Numbered from the stretch's first letter, positions 17,366-25,859 are shown. The stretch is DNA of 37,734 nt from an uncultured Lachnospiraceae bacterium (GCA_947588995.1 CANPZI010000027.1:1-37734); one strand, 5' to 3'. Translations and numbers: made by a program. The notes: generated by a model from the letters alone, not told the origin.

Positions 17366-17417
17366 GAGGATTCGCATCACCCCGCCGCGTGAACGCTTCG
17401 GAACGGAGACTATCATG
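17366..17417 (+). repeat. 52-nt leader element, copy 1 (MATE gene)
   Basis: This stretch, up to and including the ATG of the MATE gene, matches 23140-23191 without gaps at 43 of 52 positions; eight of the nine differences are transitions. The genes that follow are unrelated. It contains CTTCG-GAA-CGGAG (17396-17408), a mini-hairpin that would pair away the GGAG ribosome binding site, and a possible longer stem from TTCGC and GTGAA. Confidence 0.65.
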
Positions 17418-18806
17418 GAAGAGCAGACCGCGCAGCAGTCAGCCGGACTGAAAACCAAACCGCCGAAATATAACAGGGAAAATATCCGTACCACACTCTA
17501 CATGGCATGGCCGTCCATCATAGAATCTTTTTTTGTGGCCTTCGCCGGACTGGTAGACTCACTCATGGTAAGCTCCCTGGGATCCTACGCGGTGGCCGCC
17601 GTGGGGCTGACCACGCAGCCTAAATTCATGGGACTGTCCCTGTTTTTTGCCCTGAATGTGGCGATCTCCGCCCTGGTGGCGAGACGGCGCGGGGAGGAGA
17701 AAGCGGCGGAGGCGAACCGCATCCTGAGCACAGCCATCCTCTTTATCACAGCATCCGCCGTCGCACTGAGCATCCTCTTCGTGGCATTCGCGGGTCCCAT
17801 CATCCGCCTGTGCGGCTCCACGCCGGAGACTCACGACAGCGCGGTGGCATACTTCCGTATCGTCATGGGCGGCATGATCTTCAACTGCATCCAGATGGGA
17901 ATCAACTCTGCCCAGAGAGGCGCGGGAAACACCAAGATCACCATGCGCACCAACGTCACCTCCAACACGGTCAATATCATTTTCAACTATCTGCTGATTA
18001 ACGGGCACTTCGGTTTCCCGGCGCTTGGCATCCGCGGCGCGGCCATAGCGACGGTGCTCGGCACGGTCGTCGCCTCCGTCATGAGCGTCCTGTCCATCAC
18101 GAAACCGGACGGTTTCATCAGTCTGCCCTATATCCTGAAAAATCGGATCTATCCCGCCGCCGCAAGTTTTCTCAATCTGATCAAAGTCGGCTACAGCGTC
18201 TTCTTTGAACAGCTTCTCATGCGCGTCGGCTTCATGCTAACGGCTATCATGGCGGCAAAACAGGGGACCGACGCCATGGCCGCCCATCAGGTCGGCATGA
18301 ACATCATGGGGCTCTCTTTCTCCTTTGGAGACGGCCTGCAGGCCGCCGCGGTAGCGCTGATCGGCCGAAGCCTCGGCGCCGGGGACGAAAAGCTGGCCAA
18401 AGAGTTCGGCAGCATCTGCCGGCTGTTCGGCGGCATCATCTCCGTCTGCCTTGCCGCGCTCTATTTCGTCGGCGCAAGACCGTTAATGAACCTCTTCTTT
18501 GCGGAAGAACACATCATCGACATCGGCGTGCGGATTATGTGGGTCATCATCCTCGTCGTTGTCTTCCAGATTGCGCAGGTCGTCTACATGGGCTGCCTGC
18601 GCGGCGCGGGCGACACTCTCTACACCGCCGTGGCCTCCACCGTCAGCGTCACTTTCATCCGCACCGCCGGCTCATATCTGGGCGGCTATGTGCTGGGCTT
18701 CGGCATCGTCGGCATCTGGCTGGGTGTGCTGGCCGATCAGGTCTCCCGCTTCCTCTTCGCCTCCGTGCGCTTCAAACAGGGCAAGTGGACACAGATTAAA
18801 ATCTAA
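17415..18806 (+). CDS. MATE family efflux transporter (third of three)
   Basis: A 463-residue exporter with about 12 membrane segments after a polar N-terminus of about 30 residues. AGLVDSLMVSSLGSYAVAAVG is the first-repeat MATE hallmark. AAHQVGMNIMGLSFSFGDGL and MGCLRGAGDTLY are second-repeat blocks. The ATG at 17415 has GGAG six bases upstream. It is a single gene with its own promoter (17293-17321) and a bidirectional terminator after it (18812-18844). Its mRNA leader shares a 52-nt element with the lipoprotein gene at 23189. Unlike the MATE gene at 12152, it has no coupled partner. Confidence 0.94.
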   Translation: MEEQTAQQSAGLKTKPPKYNRENIRTTLYMAWPSIIESFFVAFAGLVDSLMVSSLGSYAVAAVGLTTQPKFMGLSLFFALNVAISALVARRRGEEKAAEANRILSTAILFITASAVALSILFVAFAGPIIRLCGSTPETHDSAVAYFRIVMGGMIFNCIQMGINSAQRGAGNTKITMRTNVTSNTVNIIFNYLLINGHFGFPALGIRGAAIATVLGTVVASVMSVLSITKPDGFISLPYILKNRIYPAAASFLNLIKVGYSVFFEQLLMRVGFMLTAIMAAKQGTDAMAAHQVGMNIMGLSFSFGDGLQAAAVALIGRSLGAGDEKLAKEFGSICRLFGGIISVCLAALYFVGARPLMNLFFAEEHIIDIGVRIMWVIILVVVFQIAQVVYMGCLRGAGDTLYTAVASTVSVTFIRTAGSYLGGYVLGFGIVGIWLGVLADQVSRFLFASVRFKQGKWTQIKI

Positions 18807-18811
18807 ACGAG

Positions 18812-18844
18812 AAAAGAGCATACCACCCTGTGATATGCCCTTTT
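18812..18844. terminator. bidirectional rho-independent terminator
   Basis: AAAAG (18812-18816) pairs with CTTTT (18840-18844), and GCATA (18818-18822) pairs with TATGC (18834-18838), with one mismatch between the stems and an 11-base loop. The A-run and T-run at the ends let it serve both the MATE gene (stop at 18806) and the minus-strand binding protein gene (stop at 18873). Confidence 0.75.
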
Positions 18845-18872
18845 GTCTTTGTCTGTTATGCATCCGCCTGTC

Positions 18873-19796
18873 TTACTCTGCGCTGTCCGCGTCCAGATAC
18901 TGCGCGCTCAGCTCGGAAATCGTGCCGTCCGCCAGCTTCGCCTCGATCGCGCTGTTGATCATGTCGAGCAGAGCCGTGTTGCCTTTCTGCACCGCGATCG
19001 CGTACTCCTCGGAAGCAAAGGCCTCGGGATCCTCCACGATCTTTAAGCCCTCATTGTCGCTCACGTACTTCTGCGCCGTCGCGGAATCGATCACAACCAC
19101 GTCGCACTTGCCGTTTACCAGCTCCAGAACTGCCTCGGTACCTTTCTTGAACGCCTCATAGTCATAGCCCATATCGGACACGCAAGTCTCACCTGTGTAA
19201 CCCTGTACGACACAGATCTTCTTGTCGGCCATATCGGAAGCTTTCGCAATATCGGAATCCTCCTTCACGATCATGACCTGCGTCGCCGTGTAGTAAGGAG
19301 TGGAGAAATCAACTGCCTCTTTTCTCTCGTCCGTCACCGTCATACCCGCGATAACCGCGTCGATCTGACCGTTTTGCAGCGCGATCAGCAGGGAGTCAAA
19401 CTCCATGTTCTCGATCGCAGCCGTCATGCCGTTCTCCTCGGCGATCTGCTTGGCAATCGCCATGTCGATACCGTCATACTGGTCAATCACGCCGTTGGCC
19501 GCCACAAACTCAAAGGGCGGGAACTCCGCGTTCGTGCCGAAAGTCAGCACGCCTTCCTGCGCCGTAACCGCCGCCGGAGCTTCTGCCGCTTCATCTTCTG
19601 CCGCCGGAGCCTCTGTCTCCGTATCTGCCGCAGCGGTTGTATCTGCCGTCTCCGTGTCTGCCGTCTCCGTGTCTGCCGCCTCTGTCGTCTCTGCCGCATC
19701 CGTCGTCTCTGCCGCACCGCCGCCGCATGCCGTGAGAACGGACATCAGCATAGCCGCAGACAGCAGAAGTGCCAATACTTTTGTTGCCTTTTTCAT
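18873..19796 (-). CDS. amino acid-binding lipoprotein, conventional order
   Basis: A 307-residue solute-binding lipoprotein of the polar amino acid family. The signal peptide ends at the lipobox LTAC. A Thr/Ala/Glu-rich linker of about 50 residues with near-repeats (DTETADTETADT) follows. The domain has the usual order: LTFGTNAEFPPFEF, GIDMAIAKQIAEENG, DAVIAGMTVTDER, PYYTATQVMIV, then lobe 2 (KICVVQGYTGE, CDVVVIDSATAQ) and the C-terminal YAIAVQKGNTALLDMINS. AGGAGG lies eight bases before the ATG at 19796. It is the last gene of a permease, ATPase, binding protein operon, after a 144-base gap that may hold a hairpin. It is a good in-window reference for the permuted protein at 16292. Confidence 0.95.
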   Translation of the reverse strand: MKKATKVLALLLSAAMLMSVLTACGGGAAETTDAAETTEAADTETADTETADTTAAADTETEAPAAEDEAAEAPAAVTAQEGVLTFGTNAEFPPFEFVAANGVIDQYDGIDMAIAKQIAEENGMTAAIENMEFDSLLIALQNGQIDAVIAGMTVTDERKEAVDFSTPYYTATQVMIVKEDSDIAKASDMADKKICVVQGYTGETCVSDMGYDYEAFKKGTEAVLELVNGKCDVVVIDSATAQKYVSDNEGLKIVEDPEAFASEEYAIAVQKGNTALLDMINSAIEAKLADGTISELSAQYLDADSAE

Positions 19797-19897
19797 AATA
19801 ATCTCCTCCTGTATATGATATTTGTTTCTATATCTGAAACCGTCCGCCCAGTGGCCTCGCGCCAAAGCGCAGACAGTCCAAATACCGCACGCTGACC

Positions 19898-19915
19898 GCG
19901 GCGCCTCCCTGCCGC
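19898..19915 (-). other. possible intercistronic hairpin before the binding protein gene
   Basis: GCGGC (19898-19902) and GCCGC (19911-19915) form a 5-bp GC stem with an 8-base loop in the 144-base gap between the ATPase and binding protein genes. It has no T-run. Such hairpins can stabilise the binding protein part of a transporter mRNA, which is usually needed in excess. Confidence 0.3.
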
Positions 19916-19940
19916 AGCTCATCTCAAAACTATGTCTCAC

Positions 19941-20663
19941 CTACAGCACCTTGCTCAGGAAATTCTGCGTCCGCTCGTTCTGCGGATTGCCGAAGACCTC
20001 CTCCGGCGTGCCGCTCTCCATGACTTTGCCCTGATCAATGAAGAGCACTCTGCTCGCCACCTCTCTGGCAAACCCCATCTCATGCGTCACCACCACCATT
20101 GTCATCCCTGACTTCGCCAAGTCTTTCATCACGTCCAGCACCTCGCCGACCATCTCCGGGTCAAGCGCCGAAGTCGGCTCGTCGAAGAGCATAATCTCCG
20201 GATTCATCGCCAGAGCCCTCGCGATGGCCACGCGCTGTTTCTGTCCGCCGGACAGCTGCGCCGGGTAGGCGTCCGCCTTTTCCGCCAGATTGACGCGCTC
20301 CAGAAGTTCCTGCCCTCTCTTTACGGCCTCCTCCTTGGTCATCTTTTTCAGCAGAACCGGGGCAAGCGTGATATTGTCCATGATCGTCAGATGCGGGAAG
20401 AGGTTGAACTGCTGGAATACCATGCCCATCTTCTGGCGCACCTCATTGACGTTCACTTTCGGCGCATTGATCCGCTGATCGTCCACATAGATCTCGCCGT
20501 CAGTGGCCTCCTCCAGCAGATTCAGGCAGCGCAGGAACGTGCTTTTGCCGGAACCGGAGGGGCCGATCACCACCACAACCTCGCCCTGCTCGATATGTTC
20601 GTCAATGCCGTCCAGAACCGTCAGGTCGCCGAATTTTTTATGTAAGTTTTTCACTTTGATCAT
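19941..20663 (-). CDS. polar amino acid ABC transporter ATP-binding protein (GlnQ-like), second operon
   Basis: A 240-residue ATPase of standard family length. Walker A is GPSGSGKST (about 33-41), the Q-loop lies in [11 protein letters not shown], the signature is LSGGQKQR, and Walker B is [14 protein letters not shown], followed by the switch His in [10 protein letters not shown]. It starts 12 bases after the permease stop. It energises uptake through the permease at 20676 with the binding lipoprotein at 18873. Confidence 0.96.
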   Translation of the reverse strand: MIKVKNLHKKFGDLTVLDGIDEHIEQGEVVVVIGPSGSGKSTFLRCLNLLEEATDGEIYVDDQRINAPKVNVNEVRQKMGMVFQQFNLFPHLTIMDNITLAPVLLKKMTKEEAVKRGQELLERVNLAEKADAYPAQLSGGQKQRVAIARALAMNPEIMLFDEPTSALDPEMVGEVLDVMKDLAKSGMTMVVVTHEMGFAREVASRVLFIDQGKVMESGTPEEVFGNPQNERTQNFLSKVL

Positions 20664-20675
20664 GGAGTTCCCCTC

Positions 20676-21374
20676 CTATCGGATATCGGATCTGCGCAGA
20701 TGCTTCTCCACCTGCCGCAGCGCCAGCGTCAAAATCTTGATCAGCACATAATAGATGACCGCCGTCCCGAGAAGCGGCATAACGGGTTTATAGGTGGCGC
20801 TCTTGATGAAGTCGCCGGCTTTCTGGATATCCATCAGCCCCACATAACCGACAATCGCCGTCTCTTTGATCAGCACGATAAACTCGTTGCACAGCGCGGG
20901 AAAAATATTTTTCACCGCCTGCGGAATCACGATTCTCGACATCGTCTGATAAGCGTTCAACCCCAGCGACCTGCCGGCCTCCGTCTGTCCGTGATCCACG
21001 GAGAGAATGCCCGCCCGGATGATTTCCGACACATAGGCGCCGGAGTTGATGCCGAAAGCGATGGCGGCAATAATCCACTTCGCCCAGTGTACGCTTGCAA
21101 AGACGACGAAATAGATAAACATAAGCTGCGTCACCGACGGCGTACCTCTGATAATATCCGTATAGATACCGCCGATGAGTTTGAGCGGCTTAAAGCGCGA
21201 CACGTTGCACAGCGCCACCAGCACACCGATCGCGATGCCGATCAAAATCGCCAGAAGCGATACCTTGATGGTAACGCCAAGCCCCTCCACCAACAGCATA
21301 TAGCGGTCTTCCCTGATAAAAGAAGCCGAGAAATCCGCGCAAAAATCAGCCCACCATACCTGCAAGCCTGTCAT
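20676..21374 (-). CDS. polar amino acid ABC transporter permease, second operon
   Basis: A 232-residue permease, first gene of the second amino acid importer operon. It has about five membrane segments; GIYTDIIRGTPSVTQLMF is the usual family block, and DHGQTEAGRSLGLNAYQTM is the EAA loop that contacts the ATPase. GAGGAG precedes the ATG at 21374. A sigma-A promoter with a perfect extended -10 lies upstream (21471-21499). The gene order (permease, ATPase, binding protein) differs from the first operon (binding protein, permease, ATPase), so the two are not a recent tandem copy. Confidence 0.95.
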   Translation of the reverse strand: MTGLQVWWADFCADFSASFIREDRYMLLVEGLGVTIKVSLLAILIGIAIGVLVALCNVSRFKPLKLIGGIYTDIIRGTPSVTQLMFIYFVVFASVHWAKWIIAAIAFGINSGAYVSEIIRAGILSVDHGQTEAGRSLGLNAYQTMSRIVIPQAVKNIFPALCNEFIVLIKETAIVGYVGLMDIQKAGDFIKSATYKPVMPLLGTAVIYYVLIKILTLALRQVEKHLRRSDIR

Positions 21375-21470
21375 CTGTCATACTCCTCTTGTCTGTTTAT
21401 TTCACATAAAATCAGGGTCAAAGCAGTGCCTGTTCTGCATATCCGCGCACATCTTTGTACCCCGACTCGC

Positions 21471-21499
21471 ATTATAGCACAAAGATTTTGAATTGAAAA
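21471..21499 (-). promoter_or_regulatory. extended -10 promoter of the second amino acid ABC operon
   Basis: On the minus strand TTTTCA (21494-21499), 17 bases, then TGCTATAAT with TATAAT at 21471-21476. It is divergent from, and within about 10 bases of, the repeat array that precedes the lipoprotein gene at 21619. Confidence 0.7.
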
Positions 21500-21504
21500 G
21501 CGGA

Positions 21505-21568
21505 TTTGTATCATTTTTGCATCATTTTCCGGCAAAATATTGCTATTTGACGGGCGCGGTGGCATACT
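21505..21568 (+). promoter_or_regulatory. tandem 11-bp repeats and promoter of lipoprotein gene 1
   Basis: TTTGTATCATT (21505-21515) is followed directly by TTTGCATCATT (21516-21526), a head-to-tail 11-bp repeat with one difference. A promoter follows: TTGCTA (21540-21545), 17 bases, CATACT (21563-21568). The same arrangement precedes lipoprotein gene 2 at 23026-23089. The spacing suggests an OmpR-class regulator; which one is unknown. Confidence 0.6.
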
Positions 21569-21618
21569 AAAGAATATGGAAACCGCAGCGGAAAACCATG
21601 GTTCACACGGAGGATATC

Positions 21619-23019
21619 ATGAAACAGTCAAAAATACAGTTTGTCCAAAGAGCCGCCACCGGAGGACTTGCACTGAGTCTGATGCTCGCGCTGTGCGCCT
21701 GCGGGGCGAATGCGTCTGAAACCTCCGAGCCGGTAACGCCCGTCGCAGATGAAACGCCGTCTAAGGACAGCGCCGCAGACAGCAATACCGGGACAACGCA
21801 GACAGCGGATACATCAGAGACAGCGCAGACAGCGGAGACATCGGAGACAGCACAGACATCGGAGACAGACGAAACCCAACAGCCGTCTGCAGACGAAGAA
21901 GCCGCCGCGGACGAAGCTGCCGTCATCATCAGCGAAGACCCTGCCTCACCCGTCACCGTCACGATGCAGACAGAAACGCCGTATGACACGAGGCTCTGTC
22001 TGGCAGACGGCACGGAGTATTACACAGCCGACTACTCCTATCCCGTCGTCTCTATTGCCGGAAACGACGCGGCGGCGCAGAAGATCAACGACGATATCCT
22101 CGCCAATATAGAACGGATCTATGCCGGCAAAGAGAGCAATAAGAGCGATGCGGAATCCTTTGCCAAAGAAGTCTCTGTCGGTATGCCTTGTATGGACGAC
22201 ATATCTTACGGCGTGCAGCGCGCCGATGACCGGGTGATCTCTTTCACGGTCAACTATTACAGCTACGCCGGCGGCGCCCACGGCTACGAATACTGGCGCG
22301 GCGCGGTATACGATGCGCAGACAGGCGAGAAACTCGCCTTTGACGACTTAAGCGACGACCCCGAAGCCTTTCACACCGCCACCCTCGCCTACAATCAGAA
22401 GCTGGCCGCAACGGATTCTTACAGCGAGCGTATCTTCTCCGCAGACGCCATCACCGACGGCACACTGGAAAACGTATTGTATGGAGAAGAGGACGTCTGG
22501 TACCTGTCCGACACGGGTCTTGTCTTTGTCAGCGACACTTACGACCTCGGCTCCTACGCCGACGGCGCGATCGAGTTCTGCATTCCTTACGCCGAATCAG
22601 AGGAGATGGGCTTAAAAGACAAGTATGCATATGAAGGCCGTATGCGCTTACCGCTGGAAGAAAGACAGGAGACGAGCGCCGACTTAAACGGCGACGGTAC
22701 CAAGGAAACGGTTTCCTTCTACACCGAAGCCGCTCCTGACAACACCGTCCACCTGATCATCGGCGGCGCAGACTACACCGACACCGTAGCGCAGGTGCTG
22801 CCCGAATCGGCATTTCTGCTCCTTGATCTCGTGCTGTATGACCTGAATACGGAGGACGACTCTATAGAGCTTGCGCTATACTGCGATCCGGAAGACGAAC
22901 AATATTCCGAATACAGCTTCTTCTTCCGCTACGGCAAAGACAAGTCCCTGCTCTATCTGGGCAAAACGAAGGGCAGCGTCGCCATTCCCCTCAACACTTT
23001 CACGGAACTGCTGCCGTGA
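21619..23019 (+). CDS. DUF4163/DUF3298-like lipoprotein 1
   Basis: A 466-residue surface lipoprotein. The signal peptide ends at LCAC. A Thr/Glu/Ala-rich linker of about 70 residues with internal repeats follows. The globular part resembles the DUF4163 plus DUF3298 combination found in RsiV and PdaC: TADYSYPVVS early, then ISFTVNYYSYAGGAHGYEYW, with the DUF3298 block YDAQTGEKLAFDDLS and IEFCIPY near the end. A C-terminal part (about 350-466) starts with DLNGDGTKE, an FG-GAP-like calcium-loop pattern. AGGAGG-like bases precede the ATG at 21619. The next gene is a paralogue with a matching promoter, so the pair arose by tandem duplication. In RsiV this domain binds lysozyme; a similar role here is only a possibility. 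Confidence 0.85.
   Translation: MKQSKIQFVQRAATGGLALSLMLALCACGANASETSEPVTPVADETPSKDSAADSNTGTTQTADTSETAQTAETSETAQTSETDETQQPSADEEAAADEAAVIISEDPASPVTVTMQTETPYDTRLCLADGTEYYTADYSYPVVSIAGNDAAAQKINDDILANIERIYAGKESNKSDAESFAKEVSVGMPCMDDISYGVQRADDRVISFTVNYYSYAGGAHGYEYWRGAVYDAQTGEKLAFDDLSDDPEAFHTATLAYNQKLAATDSYSERIFSADAITDGTLENVLYGEEDVWYLSDTGLVFVSDTYDLGSYADGAIEFCIPYAESEEMGLKDKYAYEGRMRLPLEERQETSADLNGDGTKETVSFYTEAAPDNTVHLIIGGADYTDTVAQVLPESAFLLLDLVLYDLNTEDDSIELALYCDPEDEQYSEYSFFFRYGKDKSLLYLGKTKGSVAIPLNTFTELLP
21794..21868 (+). repeat. imperfect coding repeat in the lipoprotein 1 linker
   Basis: Units of roughly 27 bp built from GAGACAGC and GCAGACAG words encode alternating TSETAQ / TAETSETAQTSET. It is a flexible stalk. 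Lipoprotein 2 has a shorter linker without this expansion, so the repeat has probably grown or shrunk since the duplication. Confidence 0.55.
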
Positions 23020-23025
23020 TACCGA

Positions 23026-23089
23026 TTTGCATCATTTTTGCATCATTTTCCGGCCGAATATTGCTATTTAGCTGGTGCGGTGGCATACT
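23026..23089 (+). promoter_or_regulatory. tandem 11-bp repeats and promoter of lipoprotein gene 2
   Basis: TTTGCATCATT occurs twice in direct contact (23026-23036 and 23037-23047). TTGCTA (23061-23066), 17 bases, CATACT (23084-23089) follow. The block begins seven bases after the stop of lipoprotein gene 1 and closely matches 21505-21568, so it was copied with the gene. Confidence 0.6.
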
Positions 23090-23139
23090 AAAGAACATGA
23101 AAGCCACGCTGCGGACACAGCGAAGAGAATGGCTTACAG

Positions 23140-23191
23140 GAGGATTCGCGTCGCCCCGTCGCGCGAACGCTCCGGAATGGAGGATATTATG
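23140..23191 (+). repeat. 52-nt leader element, copy 2 (lipoprotein gene 2)
   Basis: Matches 17366-17417 at 43 of 52 positions without gaps and ends at the ATG. It holds CTCCG-GAA-TGGAG (23170-23182), which can hide the ribosome binding site, and arms TTCGCG/CGCGAA. The leader of paralogue 1 is about 50 bases shorter and lacks it, so the element was gained here or lost there. Confidence 0.65.
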
Positions 23192-24559
23192 AAAAAAACC
23201 AAAACACCGCTCGGAAGAATCGCCGCCTGCGGACTGACGCTGGGCCTTGCGCTCGCGCTGTGCGCCTGCGGGGCGGATGCATCCGAGACACCTGAACCGG
23301 TAACGCCCGTCACGGACGAGGCACAGACGGAAGAGAATGCCACGGACAGCGATACCGCTTCGACACAGACCCCGGAGACGGACGAGGCGGCGCAGACGCC
23401 TGCGGATGAGGATGCGGCGGCAGACGAAAGCGCCGTCGTCATCAGCGAGGATCCCGCCTCTCCCGTCACAATCACGATGCAGCCGCCCGAAAAGAAAGAG
23501 CTGACCACAGAGGACGGCACAGTGTACTATACGGCGGAATATTCCTACCCGGTAGTCTCCATCGAAGGCAATCCTACAGCAGCGGAGAAGATTAACGCGG
23601 ATATCTCCGCCCAAATGGAGACAGTCCGTGCCGACGGCGATACGGCCGCAAAGGAAGCGCTGGAAGACCTGAGCAGTCTTCAGGAAGCCGGTGAAGCGGG
23701 CTTCCCCACTTACATTGACAACGTATCCTACAGCGTACAGCGCGCCGATGACCGGGTGATCTCCCTCACGGTCAACTACGAAAGCTTTTCCGGCGGCGCC
23801 CATGGATACACCTTCTGGCGCGGCGCAGTGTACGATGCGCAGACGGGTGAAAAGCTCACCCTGGACGACTTAAGCGACGATCCCGAGGCGTTCCGCGCCG
23901 CCACCCTCGCCTACAATCAGGAACTGGCCGCGACGGATTCCTACAGCGAGCGCATGTTCTCCACGGACGATATCACCAACGGCACGCTGGAGACCGTATT
24001 GTATGAGGAAGAAGATGTCTGGTATCTGTCCAGTGCGGGCCTTGTCTTTGTCAGCGACGCCTACGACCTCGGCCCCTACGCCGCCGGCGCAATCGAGTTC
24101 ATTATTCCCTACCGCGACCTGCCGGACATGGGATTCAGGGAGGCTTACGCCTACGACGGCAGACTGATTATGCCGCTTGCGGAAAAACAGGAGTACACCG
24201 CCGACCTGAACGGCGACGGGACACAGGAGACGATCTCCCTGTATAACGAATCGCTCTATGACGACGCCAGCGGCGTCTCCACAACCGTCAACCATCTGCT
24301 TATTGACGGCACGGACTTTGCCGATGCCGTAAGTGATGCGCTGCCCGAAACCACCTGGTCTTATCTGGTGATGTACGACCTGGACACAGCGGACGACTAT
24401 CTGGAATTTTCCCTGTGCGGCAACTATACCGAGGACGACGAATATCCCCCTTACAGCCAGTTCTTCCGCTACGGCAAAGACAAATCCCTGATTTATCTGG
24501 GAAAAGCGAAGGGCTATGCCAACGATACCGCCAGCGTCATCCAAGAATTGACGCGCTGA
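23189..24559 (+). CDS. DUF4163/DUF3298-like lipoprotein 2 (paralogue)
   Basis: A 456-residue lipoprotein closely related to the one at 21619. The signal peptide ends at LCAC, then comes a shorter Thr/Asp/Ala linker. Shared blocks include AVVISEDPASPVTI, TAEYSYPVVS, GGAHGYTFWRGAVYDAQTGE, LDDLSDDPEAF and DLNGDGTQETISL. I chose the ATG at 23189 because GGAGG precedes it; in-frame upstream codons belong to the leader. The gene has its own copy of the promoter and 11-bp repeats, plus the extra 52-nt leader element. It is probably anchored outside the membrane and bound to the same kind of target as paralogue 1; no function is shown. Confidence 0.85.
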   Translation: MKKTKTPLGRIAACGLTLGLALALCACGADASETPEPVTPVTDEAQTEENATDSDTASTQTPETDEAAQTPADEDAAADESAVVISEDPASPVTITMQPPEKKELTTEDGTVYYTAEYSYPVVSIEGNPTAAEKINADISAQMETVRADGDTAAKEALEDLSSLQEAGEAGFPTYIDNVSYSVQRADDRVISLTVNYESFSGGAHGYTFWRGAVYDAQTGEKLTLDDLSDDPEAFRAATLAYNQELAATDSYSERMFSTDDITNGTLETVLYEEEDVWYLSSAGLVFVSDAYDLGPYAAGAIEFIIPYRDLPDMGFREAYAYDGRLIMPLAEKQEYTADLNGDGTQETISLYNESLYDDASGVSTTVNHLLIDGTDFADAVSDALPETTWSYLVMYDLDTADDYLEFSLCGNYTEDDEYPPYSQFFRYGKDKSLIYLGKAKGYANDTASVIQELTR

Positions 24560-24656
24560 ACCGGCCGGCAGGAACATGGCTGTGGTATACGTCACCGCAG
24601 GCGGCGCAGTTCCTGTTCCACATGCACATGAGGCAATACCATACAAGCGCAGCCTC

Positions 24657-25859
24657 TTACCGGCTGCGCCTGATCTGTTCCGTCACCCTCCGTAATTCTC
24701 CCTCATCCGCAAGAAAAAGTCTCGCCGAGGCCTCAATCGCGATATCCGACACCTGATTTTCCCGAAGGAAACGCAGCTCATCTTCACGCAAGCGGCACTG
24801 GTCTTCTCCTGCCCTGCCCGTATTTTCCCTCTGCCGGTTATCCTGACCGCTCTTCCCATGCCTCCCCGACGCGCTGCCTGTCTCTGCGCCGCCGGCAGCG
24901 CAGTCGTTCACAATCTCATTGAGCTTCGCAAAATACCGCATCAGCGCATCGAAATCTCTTATCCTGTCGAGCACGCACGTCCCATAGGCATCCTGCTCCA
25001 GCCCGCACACCGCGATCACCTGCATGGACAGCTTCAGCTCTCCCATAATGTCCGACGCCTCCATCAGCACATCGGGGCGTTTTTCCAGCACACGCAGGAA
25101 ATACGCTTTTGCCCCGTCTATGTCCCCCTGCCGGAAATATGCCGCCAGCCTCTCTTTCATCTGCCGCGTCTCGTACTTCTCCGTCGTCATGCCGACCTTG
25201 CACTCATATACCTTAAGTCCTCTGACCGTCACCCACACATACAGCAGAAACTCCGAGATAAAGCCGAACACCCGCTTGTGATAATCGTCATAGCCGCCGG
25301 GATCGATCCTTTTTTCCACCTCGTCAAAAATCGAAAAAAGCCACTGTGCGTACTCGTCGTACAGCGCCTTATCCGTCACCATCATGTTGCCGAAATATGT
25401 ACCCCTGCCGTGTACCAGCCGCTCAAATGTCTCATAGTATGACGGGTGCAGCTCCCTTATCACCTCGCCGGTCGTTTCCAGATCGAAGATATTATAATCG
25501 CTCGCATAGCCGTCATAGTAAGAATAGTTCAGTTTCAGGCACTTGGAGGTGATGATGTCATAGTCTTTCAGGATCGACAGATAGTCTTTCTCATTGAAGA
25601 TTCTGCCCTCCTCGGTACAAAAATATCGTCTGTAGTGGCAGACACCTACATAGTCCGTGGTGCGCACATTTTTCCAGACCCAGTAGACGCCCGTAAGCTC
25701 GCCGTAATAGCAGTTTTTGGCAGATATGTTATCGCCTGTATCATCGCCGGCATATCCGTAATCCTCTGCCCCCGCACGTCCTACCTGCAGCGGCACGTAG
25801 ATCGGGTCTTTCGGCGTTTGAAATTTTTTATGCGTCATGGTAAAGATTGTCACGCCCAT
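24657..25859 (-). CDS. DUF4422 glycosyltransferase with C-terminal extension
   Basis: A 400-residue protein. Residues 1-240 match the DUF4422 family of capsule/exopolysaccharide glycosyltransferases. It opens MGVTIFTMTHKKF, has TGVYWVWKN and the hallmark VGVCHYRRYF (about 92-101), and later GRGTYFGNMMV. The remaining 160 residues are a helical, charged region with a Ser/Gly/Gln-rich low-complexity stretch and then a short helical end; I recognise no domain there. I chose the ATG at 25859 because GAGGG lies upstream and the family domain starts there. It is a single gene without other polysaccharide genes around it; galE and the uridylyltransferase are 18 kb away. Confidence 0.85.
   Translation of the reverse strand: MGVTIFTMTHKKFQTPKDPIYVPLQVGRAGAEDYGYAGDDTGDNISAKNCYYGELTGVYWVWKNVRTTDYVGVCHYRRYFCTEEGRIFNEKDYLSILKDYDIITSKCLKLNYSYYDGYASDYNIFDLETTGEVIRELHPSYYETFERLVHGRGTYFGNMMVTDKALYDEYAQWLFSIFDEVEKRIDPGGYDDYHKRVFGFISEFLLYVWVTVRGLKVYECKVGMTTEKYETRQMKERLAAYFRQGDIDGAKAYFLRVLEKRPDVLMEASDIMGELKLSMQVIAVCGLEQDAYGTCVLDRIRDFDALMRYFAKLNEIVNDCAAGGAETGSASGRHGKSGQDNRQRENTGRAGEDQCRLREDELRFLRENQVSDIAIEASARLFLADEGELRRVTEQIRRSR

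Noticed and set aside
17366..17417. Reading the 52-nt element as an insertion sequence end or MITE
   Set aside because: It has no terminal inverted repeats or target duplications, and both copies end exactly at start codons. A leader RNA element fits better.
24560..24656. CAGGAAC...GTTCCTG inverted repeat after lipoprotein gene 2 as a terminator
   Set aside because: The loop is more than 30 bases long and no T-run follows the distal arm.
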